Positions 11,103-20,369 of a stretch of 64,000 nt of DNA are shown one piece after another. Location of the stretch: the NCBI GenBank assembly GCA_910574455.1, contig CAJSYZ010000009.1, positions 3,923,040 through 3,987,039 of the forward strand. Direction: 5' to 3'. The first letter of the stretch is position 1, and the number at the start of each line of letters is the position of its first letter. A program made the position numbers and the translations under genes. The stretch is from Trichaptum fuscoviolaceum (taxonomy: Eukaryota > Basidiomycota > Agaricomycetes > Hymenochaetales > Trichaptaceae). The notes below the pieces were generated by a model. That model was given only the letters and a program-made list of their open reading frames with translations, had not been told where the DNA came from and made no database searches.

Positions 11103-11153
11103 TCAGAGGGATCAAAAATCGGTCGGTGCAATCGCAGGGCGTCGAAAGAACAA

Positions 11154-11164
11154 ACTTTTGGCCT
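11154..11164 (-). promoter_or_regulatory. Self-priming PBS of element A
   Basis: On the minus strand AGGCCAAAAGT lies two bases inside the 5' LTR. It is the exact reverse complement of ACTTTTGGCCT within the same LTR (11348-11338). This is the arrangement of Tf1-type elements, where the 5' end of the mRNA folds back as primer. A TATA-like TGTATAG lies about 52 nt upstream of the predicted RNA start. Confidence 0.75.
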
Positions 11165-11166
11165 AA

Positions 11167-11741
11167 TGTTACGACCTAGAGTGGTTCCTTCGCTTTCGAG
11201 ACCCTGAATCGGACACAGACGACGATCGGACGCAATGAGCGGTGGTTCTCACTCTGAGAAGCACTTTACAAGTCAATTAAGCTATTCTACACATCAGAGC
11301 TAAAGATAAACACATCACCTGAGAAGCACTTTACAAGAGGCCAAAAGTGGAGTGCTTCGCAGGGGGATCCGCGGTTTTGATGAACAAAGGTAAAACTATA
11401 CAGTACCAAGCCACTGGACCCTGATCCGACTAGGTCCGACCTATACCGCTGACGTAAGTCGGACTTCGGGGTCCCGGTCTAGTCGGGGTCCCGCATCGGT
11501 AGAGCGGAGGTTCGAGTTGGAGTGGCGGAAGAAAGAAAGAAAAGAGAATTGCTTGCAGGGCGCTTGTCCTAGCGGCCTGCAAACATACAGGCAAGTAATC
11601 TACGCAAAAAGGAAGAGAATCGGAGTCAAAGAAAGTCCGGTTTCGGACCGGACATGTTGGGGATCTGACTCGGAGTATGATTGTAAAAGAAAATAAAGGA
11701 AAAATAAAAGAAATAAAATAACCTGAGGCGGATTCCTGACA
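11167..11741 (-). repeat. 5' LTR of element A
   Basis: 575 bp with predicted promoter. The putative transcript start is the ACTTTTGGCCT at 11348-11338; the 19-nt motif CTTGTAAAGTGCTTCTCAG follows directly and occurs again about 60 nt further on. The target duplication GCTGC follows the LTR at 11742-11746. Confidence 0.95.
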
Positions 11742-11746
11742 GCTGC

Positions 11747-12587
11747 TCAGGCGGGTAGGGCAGTACAGGTACTGAGGACCTGTTGGCCCGCAGTTGCCAC
11801 TACTTGAATCTACCTCCCATTCTCGAGGCCATCTGCAGTGATGTGATCAGGCTTGCCCGTGACCAGTGCACTGGTGACAGTTGTGGCACTGTTTTGGTTG
11901 CTGGGGGCAACCTCTACTTTACATGCCACCTTCTTGGGCAGTCAAGGTCCACAGATTCAAATGTATAGATAGTAATAGACTTCTTTATGTAAAAATGATT
12001 TTTGCTTTCTTTCCATAACACTTCATACCCATCTCCGGCCTGTGAGATAACTGCTTGTAAAAAGGATAGCACTTCCTCCATGTTGATCCATGGGTCGCGG
12101 GCTCTGCTGTGAGTTTACTCACAGCCTCTAACTGCTTGTCTCATCCGGTCTCGTGACCTGCAATTTCGGTACCGAAACTACCTTTCGAAGCAGGTTGTTC
12201 TCACGTGATTTTTGGCCGTGTTCTTGTCCACACAGAACTTCGATACCTCACATTCATCTACAAACTGTCTTAAACTCACTATCATGTTCCTATTCTGCTG
12301 CTGTGCACAGTCATAATCTTGAGGCACATGTCTCCTTTCAAAGCAGCTGGGACCCAAGTATGTAATGGTCGGTTAGCTCAGTACAAGTTGTCGGCCTTAC
12401 CGCCCCGCCGTGGCGCAGAGGAGCGTTTGAATGACCGGAGCAAGCGCAGCACGTACCTGCACTGTCATGGGCCGAAGATGTTATGTGAGTATGACGGAAC
12501 AGGCATGGCCCACCAAGCGGCGGCACTCACTGTCCTGCCAACCACGATGACTGACTGATGCTCCCACTGCAAATTACATCCGCATCC
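11747..12587. other. Unrecognised sequence between elements A and B
   Basis: The left part is the continuation of the site into which element A inserted. An open stretch at 11783-11968 (PPILEAICSDVIRLARDQC) looks protein-like but is not recognised. 12092-12215 repeats the block at 4195-4400. The rest, up to the LTR of element B, holds nothing I can name. Confidence 0.4.
12092..12215 (+). repeat. Dispersed repeat block (partner of 4195-4400)
   Basis: It contains TGCTGTGAGTTTACTCACAG, TTTCGGTACCGAAACT and GGTTGTTCTCACG in the same order as the block at 4195-4400, but lacks the central part with the TTCCCGCGACCT motif. Confidence 0.6.
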
Positions 12588-13773
12588 TGTCGAGATCCCG
12601 GGCTCCTTTTCCTATTTCCTGCACTTTCCCGCCAAGGATCCCGACATGAGCAGGCAATCCCGCGGGGAGAATCCCGCCATTGGATTCCCGACGCGAAACC
12701 AGTGTTGATAGCACACGTGAGGCCTCACATGAGCCCTCACAATTTGTGAGGCCTCACAGTGATGCCTCACATGTGCTGTGAGGCCTCACATCTCGCTTAC
12801 TCGCTAGACCAAAGTGGCAGGCAGATGCTTTTAGAATGTAAAGTTCTCACGACTACGGAATAAAGCTAATTGTGTATTGAAGTTACAAGACTTACAGTTT
12901 CCTTTGGAACCGGGTGGACCCACATAAGACCCTTAGCACACAGGGTCCAATGTGAGGCCTCACAGTGATTTGTGAGGCCTCACCGTGAGGGCTCACAATT
13001 GTGAGTTGTGAGGCCTCACAAACCGCTGTGTGCTATCAACACTGCGCGAAACCCCTTTCCCGACTCGCACGATCCCCCGCAAGATCCCCCGCTCACGTGA
13101 CCTATCCCGCACCACCATCCCGACCACCATGCACGCATACACACATTCATTTACGACGACCCGCCAAGGCACACGTACATTCACTTACCAACATACGCTC
13201 ATTAATCCGCTAGTACCTCAAGGTGACGACCTGCAACCGCCTGGCATACCTAGTCTGGCTAGTCGCGGCCACGGACCGGACGCTGACGTCCACAGACATG
13301 CCGTAGCCGTCTGGAAGAGACGGGATGGACATGCCTAGCAGTGCGGTCGTAGCATGTATCTTTTGTAGTAGATAGGTGCGCATTGCGCAAGGACATTTAG
13401 CATAGATTAACTATACAGTCTTTACGAAGTAGATAAATAGCTGTAGGCATCGTAAGGAGCACCCCACTTTTGACCTCTTGTGGAGTGCTTCCTTAGGTGC
13501 GATCTCTCTCCTTTCTCCTGTGTAGTTAGTTGCGCAATACTTACTTGTGGAGTGCTTCCTTAGGGATCCGCTTACTTGACGTTCAAAGCAGTGAAGAGTC
13601 CTAGCTGGCCTTGAGAATCCCGCAACGCGCCTGGATAGAATCCCGCGTGTTTTCCCCCGCCTGAATTCCCACGCTCGTTCCCGGTCGCGAATCCAGTTCC
13701 CGAAAGCTGGTTCCCGTCGCGAATTCCAGTTCCCCGAAACTGTTTCCCGCTACAATTCCCGATGGTCATAACA
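12588..13773 (+). repeat. 5' LTR of element B, split by a MITE
   Basis: The LTR runs 12588-12699 and 13053-13773 around the MITE and one copy of its 8-bp duplication, giving 833 bp, equal to the 3' LTR. It starts TGTCGAGATCCC and ends GGTCATAACA. The putative RNA start ACTTTTGACCT is at 13466-13476. Confidence 0.93.
12700..13044. mobile_element. hAT-type MITE (345 bp) in the 5' LTR of element B
   Basis: Perfect 17-bp terminal inverted repeats begin CAGTGTTGATAGCACAC (12700-12716 and 13028-13044). The 8-bp target duplication CGCGAAAC lies at 12692-12699 and 13045-13052. The uninterrupted 3' LTR shows the empty site. The ends carry six copies of the palindrome GAGGCCTC (12719, 12748, 12780, 12954, 12974, 13010), probably subterminal transposase-binding sites. 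No coding capacity. Confidence 0.93.
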
Positions 13774-13775
13774 TT

Positions 13776-13786
13776 AGGTCAAAAGT
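13776..13786 (+). promoter_or_regulatory. Self-priming PBS of element B
   Basis: AGGTCAAAAGT lies two bases after the 5' LTR and is the exact reverse complement of ACTTTTGACCT at 13466-13476 in the LTR. Compared with element A, one base differs in the PBS and the complementary base differs in the LTR, so pairing is kept in both families. Confidence 0.78.
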
Positions 13787-14132
13787 CCTGGCTCACCGCC
13801 GCTCGGACTCGACACCCCCACACTCTTTACTTCTACCCCCGCACCCGTATCGCCGACCCGCGATGTCCGCCCAATCTGAGTGGGGAGGACTCGCAGACAC
13901 GTTCACGTTCCCGTCCCCAAACTCCACGATGGGGGACGACAAACTCCAGCCCATCCTTGATCGCCTCGACACCCTCGAACAACGCTACGCCAAGCTAGTC
14001 AACGAACACAATCAGGTCCAGAACACAGTCGCCCAGCTCAAGCACGCCAACCGGGCGTTAGAAGCGCAAATCGCAAGTCAGCCCGCCTCCCCGTCTGGGG
14101 GTGGAGCAGGACTCAAGATGAAGCTTCCCGAC

Positions 14133-14607
14133 TATTAGGATTTGGAGAAATCCTAATGTTTGAACACCTTAAATAGCGCTGGGAACAGTTGTCAGTAACC
14201 TGACAACATGGCTCTTTTAGTGTAATGGCTAAAATCCCAGTTCAGTGCCTTATTTCCCAGTTTGGTTCGTGACAGGTTGTCAGGTTAACAAGGTCACAGG
14301 TTCAAGTCCCGGGGTGTGCAATATTAATGACGGATTCTTAATATTGCCACGGAGGGTCCTCTCTGTTCCTTGGCTTACAGCCAAAAAGGGAAATGGGTGG
14401 GGGGCGGCTATTTCGAGAAGGTGTCCTCTCCCGACGGCGGGAGGGGGTCTTTGAGAGGGAGGTAATATTAGGATTTGGAGAAATCCTAATGTTTGAACAC
14501 CTTAAATAGCGCTGGGAACAGTTGTCAGTAACCTGACAACATGGCTCTTTTAGTGTAATGGCTAAAATCCCAGTTCAGTGCCTTATTTCCCAGTTTGGTT
14601 CGTGACA
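14133..14607 (+). mobile_element. TRIM (miniature LTR retrotransposon) with self-priming site and Pol III-like boxes
   Basis: Two direct repeats of 142 bp, identical as far as I can see (14133-14274 and 14466-14607), flank 191 bp of non-coding DNA, with target duplication CCGAC (14128-14132, 14608-14612). The LTR starts TATTAGG and ends GTGACA. One base after the LTR, GTTGTCAGGTTA (14276-14287) is the exact complement of TAACCTGACAAC (14196-14207) in the LTR, as in Tf1-like self-priming. A purine tract GAGAGGGAGGTAA precedes the right LTR. About 20 nt after the predicted RNA start lies TAGTGTAATGG (14218-14228), like a tRNA A box, and GGTTCAAGTCC (14299-14309) fits the B-box consensus. No protein is encoded; a gypsy element would have to supply enzymes. 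LTR identity indicates a recent insertion. Confidence 0.88.
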
Positions 14608-15299
14608 CCGACACCTTCGAAGGTGAACGCGCCCAGTCCTACCAGCGAATTAGTTCAATGAACCACAGTAACTTACTGTAGTGTAATTCAATGAAACACT
14701 GTAACTTATCACAAGTCAATGTGAATAAACCGCAGTAGTTACTGTGTGGGAAATCTCTTAAGATGGCCTGCCTCTGGGGCAGCATATCTGTGGGGTTATG
14801 AATACTTTTAGGGTCAGGGACCCTGTAAGACCCTGAACTATGATCCAGGGACCTCCCTGGCGCTTCAGGGTTTCTAAAAATAAATACATTGGTTGTTTCC
14901 GGGAACCCTTACTGGACCCTTAGGTCTGGAAACCGCCGAAAATGGGTCCTTGCACTTAAAATGGCTTGTGCACGTGCACACGGCACACTGCAATTGTTGT
15001 GCGCCCCGCCGCTGGCGTTCTAGTGCAATGGTGGGACCGTGGGAGCCCGTACTTTGACGTTGAGCCTTGTATTTTTTGCTTAATTTTCTTCATTTCTCAA
15101 ACTCATATTGAAGCATAGATAAATAGAAATAAATTATATTGGTATAAATCATTATTTTACAATGCCCACGTCTACGAGCACAGGAGTGGGGCGGGTTTGC
15201 GGCGGGTACGGGACTATCCACGCAAACCAGATTCACCATGTTTCCTCTCGGTCAAGCGGTCATTGCTTCGGCCACGAGAGCGAGAGTCACCATGGCCAG

Positions 15300-16300
15300 G
15301 GACAAGTCAGGGATTGGCCACGAGAGCCGGTATCAGCATCTGCGTCAATTCTGCGCACGATCTCGCCAGGCTCCCAGATGCAGAAGACAACGAAGCCGCT
15401 GCCACGGACGACTAAGAAATGGCCGCCTTGCAATCCTTCAACCGGCCACAATCCAGCACCCTTCACTGCCGGACTACTCCTCTCCGTGAAGTCCTTGTAC
15501 ACCCACACCTTCGTCCGCCCTTCCAGCACGGCGTACGTATGTTGCCCAGGCGAAGGAAGGGCCGCTGTCGATCGCCTTGTTTTGCCAGGCCAGCACAGTA
15601 TAGATGATATACTCTCCTTCTCCGACGACGGTGACGAAGCCCAAAATTTTCAGTCGTACCGAGTTCCCGCTCAGACAGCGGTATGCGTTGTCCTTTGGGC
15701 AACCTTTCCGCAGCGCGTCGACGGGTAAGACTTCTGTGTTGCAGGTGTACACCAGTTCGCCTGATGGATCCATGCTGTAGCAAGGCTTGTCACGACCAAG
15801 TTTGACCACGACCACACCTTCGTCATACCCTACGCCAACCTCGTTCCCCTGCGGTCGATGGCAATGCACCATGCGCGCTCAAGAGCATGGCTCAGCGTTC
15901 TCCAGTCGGTATGTGCCCGAGTTCCAGATCCTGATCGTACCGTCCTCTGAACCGCTGACTATCAAGGGCAAACTACGGTGGAATACGGCAAACGAGACGT
16001 TGTTGGTGTTTCCCTCCGTCGTCTGTACACAGCTTTTGCTGAGGTAGACCCAGCTTCTTATTGTTCGGTTGTCACCGCTCGTGACAAGATACGGCTTGTC
16101 TGCACTGGGATAGAAGTCGACGTACATAGATTACGCCGCCCTTCTCGTGTGCCTCGAGGGCGGAATTCGGCGTCGAGGAACTGTGCAACCACATCTTCAC
16201 TGCGCGGTCAAGACAAGATGAGGCGAAGGTATTGGTGTCCTTGGGCTTGCAAACAAGAGTCATGATGTAGTGTGTGTGTCCTTCGATGTCTGCACCGGGA
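15300..16300 (-). pseudogene. SEC27: Coatomer beta' subunit (Sec27) fragment captured by transposon C
   Basis: Read on the minus strand the pieces give WD40 repeats in the order of Sec27: EGHTHYIMTLVCKPKDTNTF, SCLDRAVKMW, then in another frame VDFYPSADKPYLVTSGDNRT, SKSCVQTTEGNTNNVSFAVF and SGSEDGTIRIWNSGTYRLEN, then YDEGVVVVKLGRD, TVVGEGEYIIYTVLAW, and finally GSGFVVF with GEIVRRIDADA. Sec27 is the COPI coat subunit that binds cargo in retrograde Golgi traffic. The fragment covers the later part of the first propeller and part of the second; the N- and C-termini are missing. Several frame changes make it non-functional. Confidence 0.8.
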
Positions 16301-16489
16301 CAGAACAATCCATGGGGAATGTTATCACAGACGTGTCCGTGGTGTCCGTCGATGTGGTACATCCATAGCACTGGTGCAGACGTGTTCGTGGTGTCCGTCG
16401 ACGAGGTGTATCCACAGTGCTAGCTATCTGTGGCGTCTGTCAAGACTTCACAAGCATCTATTGTATATTATTAGCACAATTTCAATGAT

Positions 16490-17775
16490 AGTATTTAAAA
16501 AAAAAGAGAACTTACCGTATTTCTTTGAGGCCTGCGGCCTTGTGGGATGGACACGGACGACGTTGAACGCAGAAACGACGACATCCACGCGCGTTCAACG
16601 TCGTCCGGAAGTTGCCGAATGTGGCATCCGAAGCATCTCCGAGCACATTTCGTGCCCAGGAACGCTTCAGCAGCCCATCTAGTACTCAGGCACATTATAC
16701 AGTACGCAGGTACTCTTAGATATACAATGTTTCTGATTTTATTGATATTTATTTATTAGCTCGTTATGATTTGGTGAAGCAAACATTGATTCTACAAATG
16801 TTCATTTCATTGTTTCTGGAATAGAATATTCATTCGATCTTGTAAATTTGTGATCTCTTTTGCATTCAGACGTACTCATAATATGGAAGCAAATTCAAGA
16901 AGAATTACAGCTTCAGGTGAGCTAGAATATAGTGATCTCGATTTCGTGCTCTCGAATGCATGAGATCAAGCTAAACTCACCTGAAACCCACGAAACTCAA
17001 CTACATTTGAGCACTGACAACAAGTCCAGTTAGTGGATTTTTGTCAAAACTTCTACAAAGGTACTTTAATATCTCTTCTTGAACGTTACACATCTTTCAG
17101 AATTTATTAGTGAGGGTAATGTATATCTATTCAGTGAAGAACATGTAATGTTCATGATTTTATGCAAAAAGTACCAGTTTTCAGGAATGTTTAGATATTA
17201 CTCGGGTACCACAGAGCTCAAACACTATGTTAAATTTAAATCATACTATAGCATAGGAATACAATATCTCCAGATAGTTTCAGAGTGATCAGAGCACGCA
17301 CAAGTGTTCAACAAATGAAATACATCTGCTGTGACATGCATATATGTTGCACATCAGCACTTGTAGCTTATTGTCGAGCCCAGTTTAGCTTGTATTTCCT
17401 TACAATTTCGTATTTACATTCCCTTGTATATTCTACGGAGTATTGCATTATGTGCCTGATAATAAATGCAATAGGAGAACAGGCAATCAATATGTTTGTT
17501 ATGTGCTCAAAAACGAAGAAAGTGAAACATACCTAATTAGGAGCGCATTCCCACGCTCGGCGACGACGCGCGGCCGTCGTCGTTTGAGCCTTGCTCACTG
17601 TTTTCCACCCCTCCTCCACCCCATGAAAGAGCTTTGTATAAACTAGCTCATTGAAGGTATGTTTTAAAAAGTTTCTCTACTCTCAAATGTGCTAATATAC
17701 ATCTTTTGTAGGTGCTATGGTGGCCGCTAGGCTCAATCGTGCACCCAAGGTGCTGGAACAACTCATTCAGCGACT
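16490..17775. other. AT-rich interior of transposon C with a 17-bp hairpin
   Basis: 16554-16570 and 16591-16607 are perfect inverted repeats (CGGACGACGTTGAACGC), 17 bp each with a 20-nt loop. The rest is AT-rich with only short unrelated open frames. 17700-17775 may be the 5' flank of the captured STE6 gene, since the fragment that follows begins at a start codon. Confidence 0.45.
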
Positions 17776-18980
17776 ATGAGCGGGCTCACAGTGCACACAC
17801 CCACCCACTCTCTCCTTCCCCTCCACCGCGTCAGCTCACTGTTGAAACAGACAGATTTCAATGAATCGACGACAAAGAAATACGAAATTACGCAGACACC
17901 TGCAACTTCTTCAACAAGAAAGCAGTCGGTTGAAACGACCCGCATGACCATGCGAGGCAATACAGACGACATTGAGAAACAGCAACACGAAGAAGCACCG
18001 TGCTCTCCGTCGCTACCGCCCCATGGTCCTCAGCCCTCCTCTTCACCTCCTGTTCTCACTCATCTCACGAAGGGATGTGTACACACTTCTACCCGCTGTT
18101 AGAACATTTGTTGTGGCCGGCGGTGTTGCCCCTTTCATGGCACACATTATCGGTCAAGTCTTTGACACCTTTCCCCGATTCCTCCTCACAGACGCAACAT
18201 TTCAAGACAAGTCTGCGCTCAGACATGATGTTGGTATCGCAGCTGTAGAACTGGTCACTCTTGCTGCCGGTTCGGAAGTGTCACGAGCGCACTCTGGATA
18301 GCCATGGGCAAGCGAAACGTCATGCGCCTTCGCAAGAAGGTCTACGAAGCTGTGACTACTCGCGAGATGGAATGGTTTGACACGAAGATGGGTGCGGAAA
18401 ACTCTGTGATAGCTACCGAGGGCGATGGCCCTGTCGGTGCTGGTGGTCTTATGGCAAAGTTTGCAAAGTAGGTCTGAATGTCATAATCTGTTCGCTCTCC
18501 AATCTTACTTTTTATAGGGGCACGGATGATGTTCGTACCGCATCGTCTCTTGCTTCAGGCATGCTTCTGCAATACCTCGTGACTTGCATTGCATGTCTGG
18601 TTCTAGCTTTCAGTCGGTCCTGGGCTCTCACTCTCGTCATCTTATCTGCTGTGCCTGTCTTGATCTTTATCCAAGCATTGTCGCAGCGGTTTGCAGGGCC
18701 CCTTGTCGCAGTGGAACGCAGTCACACAGCCGTATCTGCGATGTTGGTCGAGAGAGCGATCAACGCAATCACGACCGTCAAGGCAGTCAACGCACAGGCC
18801 TTTGAAGTCTCTGCCTTGTCGAAGGTCCTCGACAAGATGCAGGTTAGCACGACAAAGGTTAATGCGGTTTGGAGATTTACGAGTGCTTTGAGCCAATTCT
18901 CGAGCATGGCCATGTTCGTGCAGGGGTTCTGGTTTGGGGCCTCGCTCGTGCGCAAGGGCACCGTCAGCGCAGGCGTGCAT
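17776..18980 (+). pseudogene. STE6: ABC transporter (Ste6-type pheromone exporter) 5' fragment captured by transposon C
   Basis: The fragment begins at ATG (MSGLTVHTPTHSLLPLHRVS) and reads into the first membrane domain of an ABCB transporter: VAGGVAPFMAHIIGQVFDTF, then in a third frame MRLRKKVYEAVTTREMEWFD, a retained intron at about 18469-18519, and from 18561 CIACLVLAFSRSWALTLVIL, VERAINAITTVKAVNAQ and FVQGFWFGASLVRKGTVSAG. It stops at the next exon end, before any nucleotide-binding domain. Ste6 exports lipopeptide mating pheromone in fungi. At least two frameshifts and the missing ATPase part make it dead. Confidence 0.78.
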
Positions 18981-20369
18981 GTATTGCTTTTGCTGTTATT
19001 CTCCCCCCGCCTCCCCACCTCCCCACCTCCCCTTTCTCTTTGTTTTAATTGTAGATTGGTATCTAAAGTATGTAGCATTGTTCATTAAAATGAAATAGAA
19101 TAATTTTCAATTTTCACGTGGCAGGTCGACTGCTGTCGGCATTTCCTAAATCAGGATAAAGGCAGGAGCAGTGTCCCGGCCTGGATGTTATTTTTAGAGC
19201 CACGGAATTTTGCGAAGCCCCGGAGAAGGTGTGCTATCCGAAAATGGGAGGACACCCTGAGGGAAGCCTCAGGGTTCTCAGGGCTTTGTGCAAACCCCCC
19301 AAAAAGGCAGTGGGGTATGCCCTAGTTAGGCTGAGCAAGAGTGAGCAATAGTGTGCAGTAGTTACTGCGCAGATTTTGTGATAGTTACTGTGTTTTATTC
19401 ACATAGCCTTACACTGATTACTGTAATTCATTGAATTAAACACCTGGTAGCAGTGACGCGCCAAGCTGGAGAATTGGATTCACCAGATTAAGCTCTACCT
19501 GTTCGGGCAACATCCGGGGCTAGACGAAACCCGCAAGGTCGCATTTGCTCTGATGCTACTGCGGGGGCCTGCGCAAGACTGGGCACGACCCATTCTCGAT
19601 CAACTCCAGGACATCCCGACACCGCCAGAAGCCGCCAGTCTGGAGGCCCTGTTTACCGCTCTTCGCGCCTCTTACGGAGAAATCGATGCAGACAAAGCAG
19701 CGGCTGACAAACTGATGCGCCTACGCCAGACAGGAACGGTCGCCGAGTTTGCGTCGCAATTCCGTGCCCTCCAAGCCCTCACCGGGTGGCCCAAGGACGC
19801 GACGACGGATGTCATCTACCTCGACATGTTCCGGAAGGGACTCAAAGACCAGGTTTGCCAGCACATCGCCAGCATAGAGGCGAAGGATATGAAATTCGAT
19901 GCCTATGTCAATTGGGTTTCCGAGACAGACGAGAAGCTAAGGCTCGCACACGCTTATGGACCCGTATCAAAGCCAGCGGCTACGCCCCAAAGCAATCCCG
20001 GCACCACTAGTTCAGCTCCGCGTACGATCCCGACTGCGAGCGCAAGCTCGACGAAGGATCCCAACGCAATGGAGATTGACAGGGTGCGCCGGGAGCACAG
20101 GAGTAAGGGACTATGCTACTACTGCGGAGAGAAAGACCATTTGGTGAGCGATTGCCCAATCCCAAAACCTAAAGGCGACGAAATCCACGTCCCCGTTGAA
20201 CCCCTCGCCCCCCGCGTTCCAGTTGTTCGAAGACACGCTCAAACGTATGGCGGAGCAGTACGTCCAGAATGTGCAGCAGTCCGTGCTACAGAACGCATTT
20301 GCCGCCATGACGCCTGCCGCCAAAAACATTCACAATCCCGAAGCCCCGCCCCCAGCGGATTTTCAGTAG

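Larger units (their letters stand above)
5406..11741 (-). mobile_element. Ty3/gypsy LTR retrotransposon A (chromovirus type), complete but defective
   Basis: Length 6336 bp, with two 575-bp LTRs (5406-5980 and 11167-11741) that differ at only two positions I could find. The ends are TG...CA in element orientation, and the target duplication is GCTGC at 5401-5405 and 11742-11746. Order on the minus strand: 5' LTR, PBS, gag with zinc knuckle, protease, reverse transcriptase, RNase H, integrase, chromodomain, purine tract, 3' LTR. This is the Ty3/gypsy order, and the C-terminal chromodomain puts it with the chromoviruses. gag is open; pol is broken by three frame changes and has a changed catalytic residue, so the copy cannot move by itself. 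The near-identical LTRs point to a recent insertion. Confidence 0.95.
14634..19455. mobile_element. Transposon C: 4.8-kb non-autonomous element carrying SEC27 and STE6 fragments
   Basis: The left end reads CAGTCCTACCAGC and the right end, reverse complemented, CACTGCTACCAGG. The similarity continues as imperfect terminal inverted repeats of about 100 bp with TTCAATGAA and CAGTAAC motifs. The 7-bp duplication ACGCGCC lies at 14627-14633 and 19456-19462, and the gag frame confirms the original site. Inside are a coatomer beta' fragment (minus) and an ABC-transporter fragment (plus), the latter with an intron, so they were captured from genomic DNA. No transposase was recognised. The superfamily is unclear: CACTG ends recall CACTA or hAT types, but 7 bp fits neither well. 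Confidence 0.85.
13863..20369 (+). pseudogene. Gag of element B, interrupted by the TRIM and transposon C
   Basis: Coding pieces are 13863-14132, 14613-14633 and 19463-20369; removing each insertion plus one target copy restores one frame (KLPD joins TFEGERA joins KLENWIHQ). The N-terminus has a short coiled-coil-like region (LDRLDTLEQRYAKLV). The capsid part reads LLRGPAQDWARP and the zinc knuckle is CYYCGEKDHLVSDC. After the knuckle the protein-like frame changes, probably by a one-base indel in the C6 run at 20208-20213, and then ends ADFQ-TAG at 20369. Reading straight on would instead fuse gag to pol. GGATTTT at 20357-20363 sits where element A has its GGGTTTT slippery site. Confidence 0.85.

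Noticed and set aside
12366..12400. tRNA-like start GGTCGGTTAGCTCAGT
   Set aside because: The A-box GG is missing, no B box follows at a proper distance and no cloverleaf can be drawn.
14634..19455. Helitron as explanation for the gene-capturing element
   Set aside because: Helitrons insert between A and T without target duplication or inverted ends; here there are inverted ends and a 7-bp duplication.
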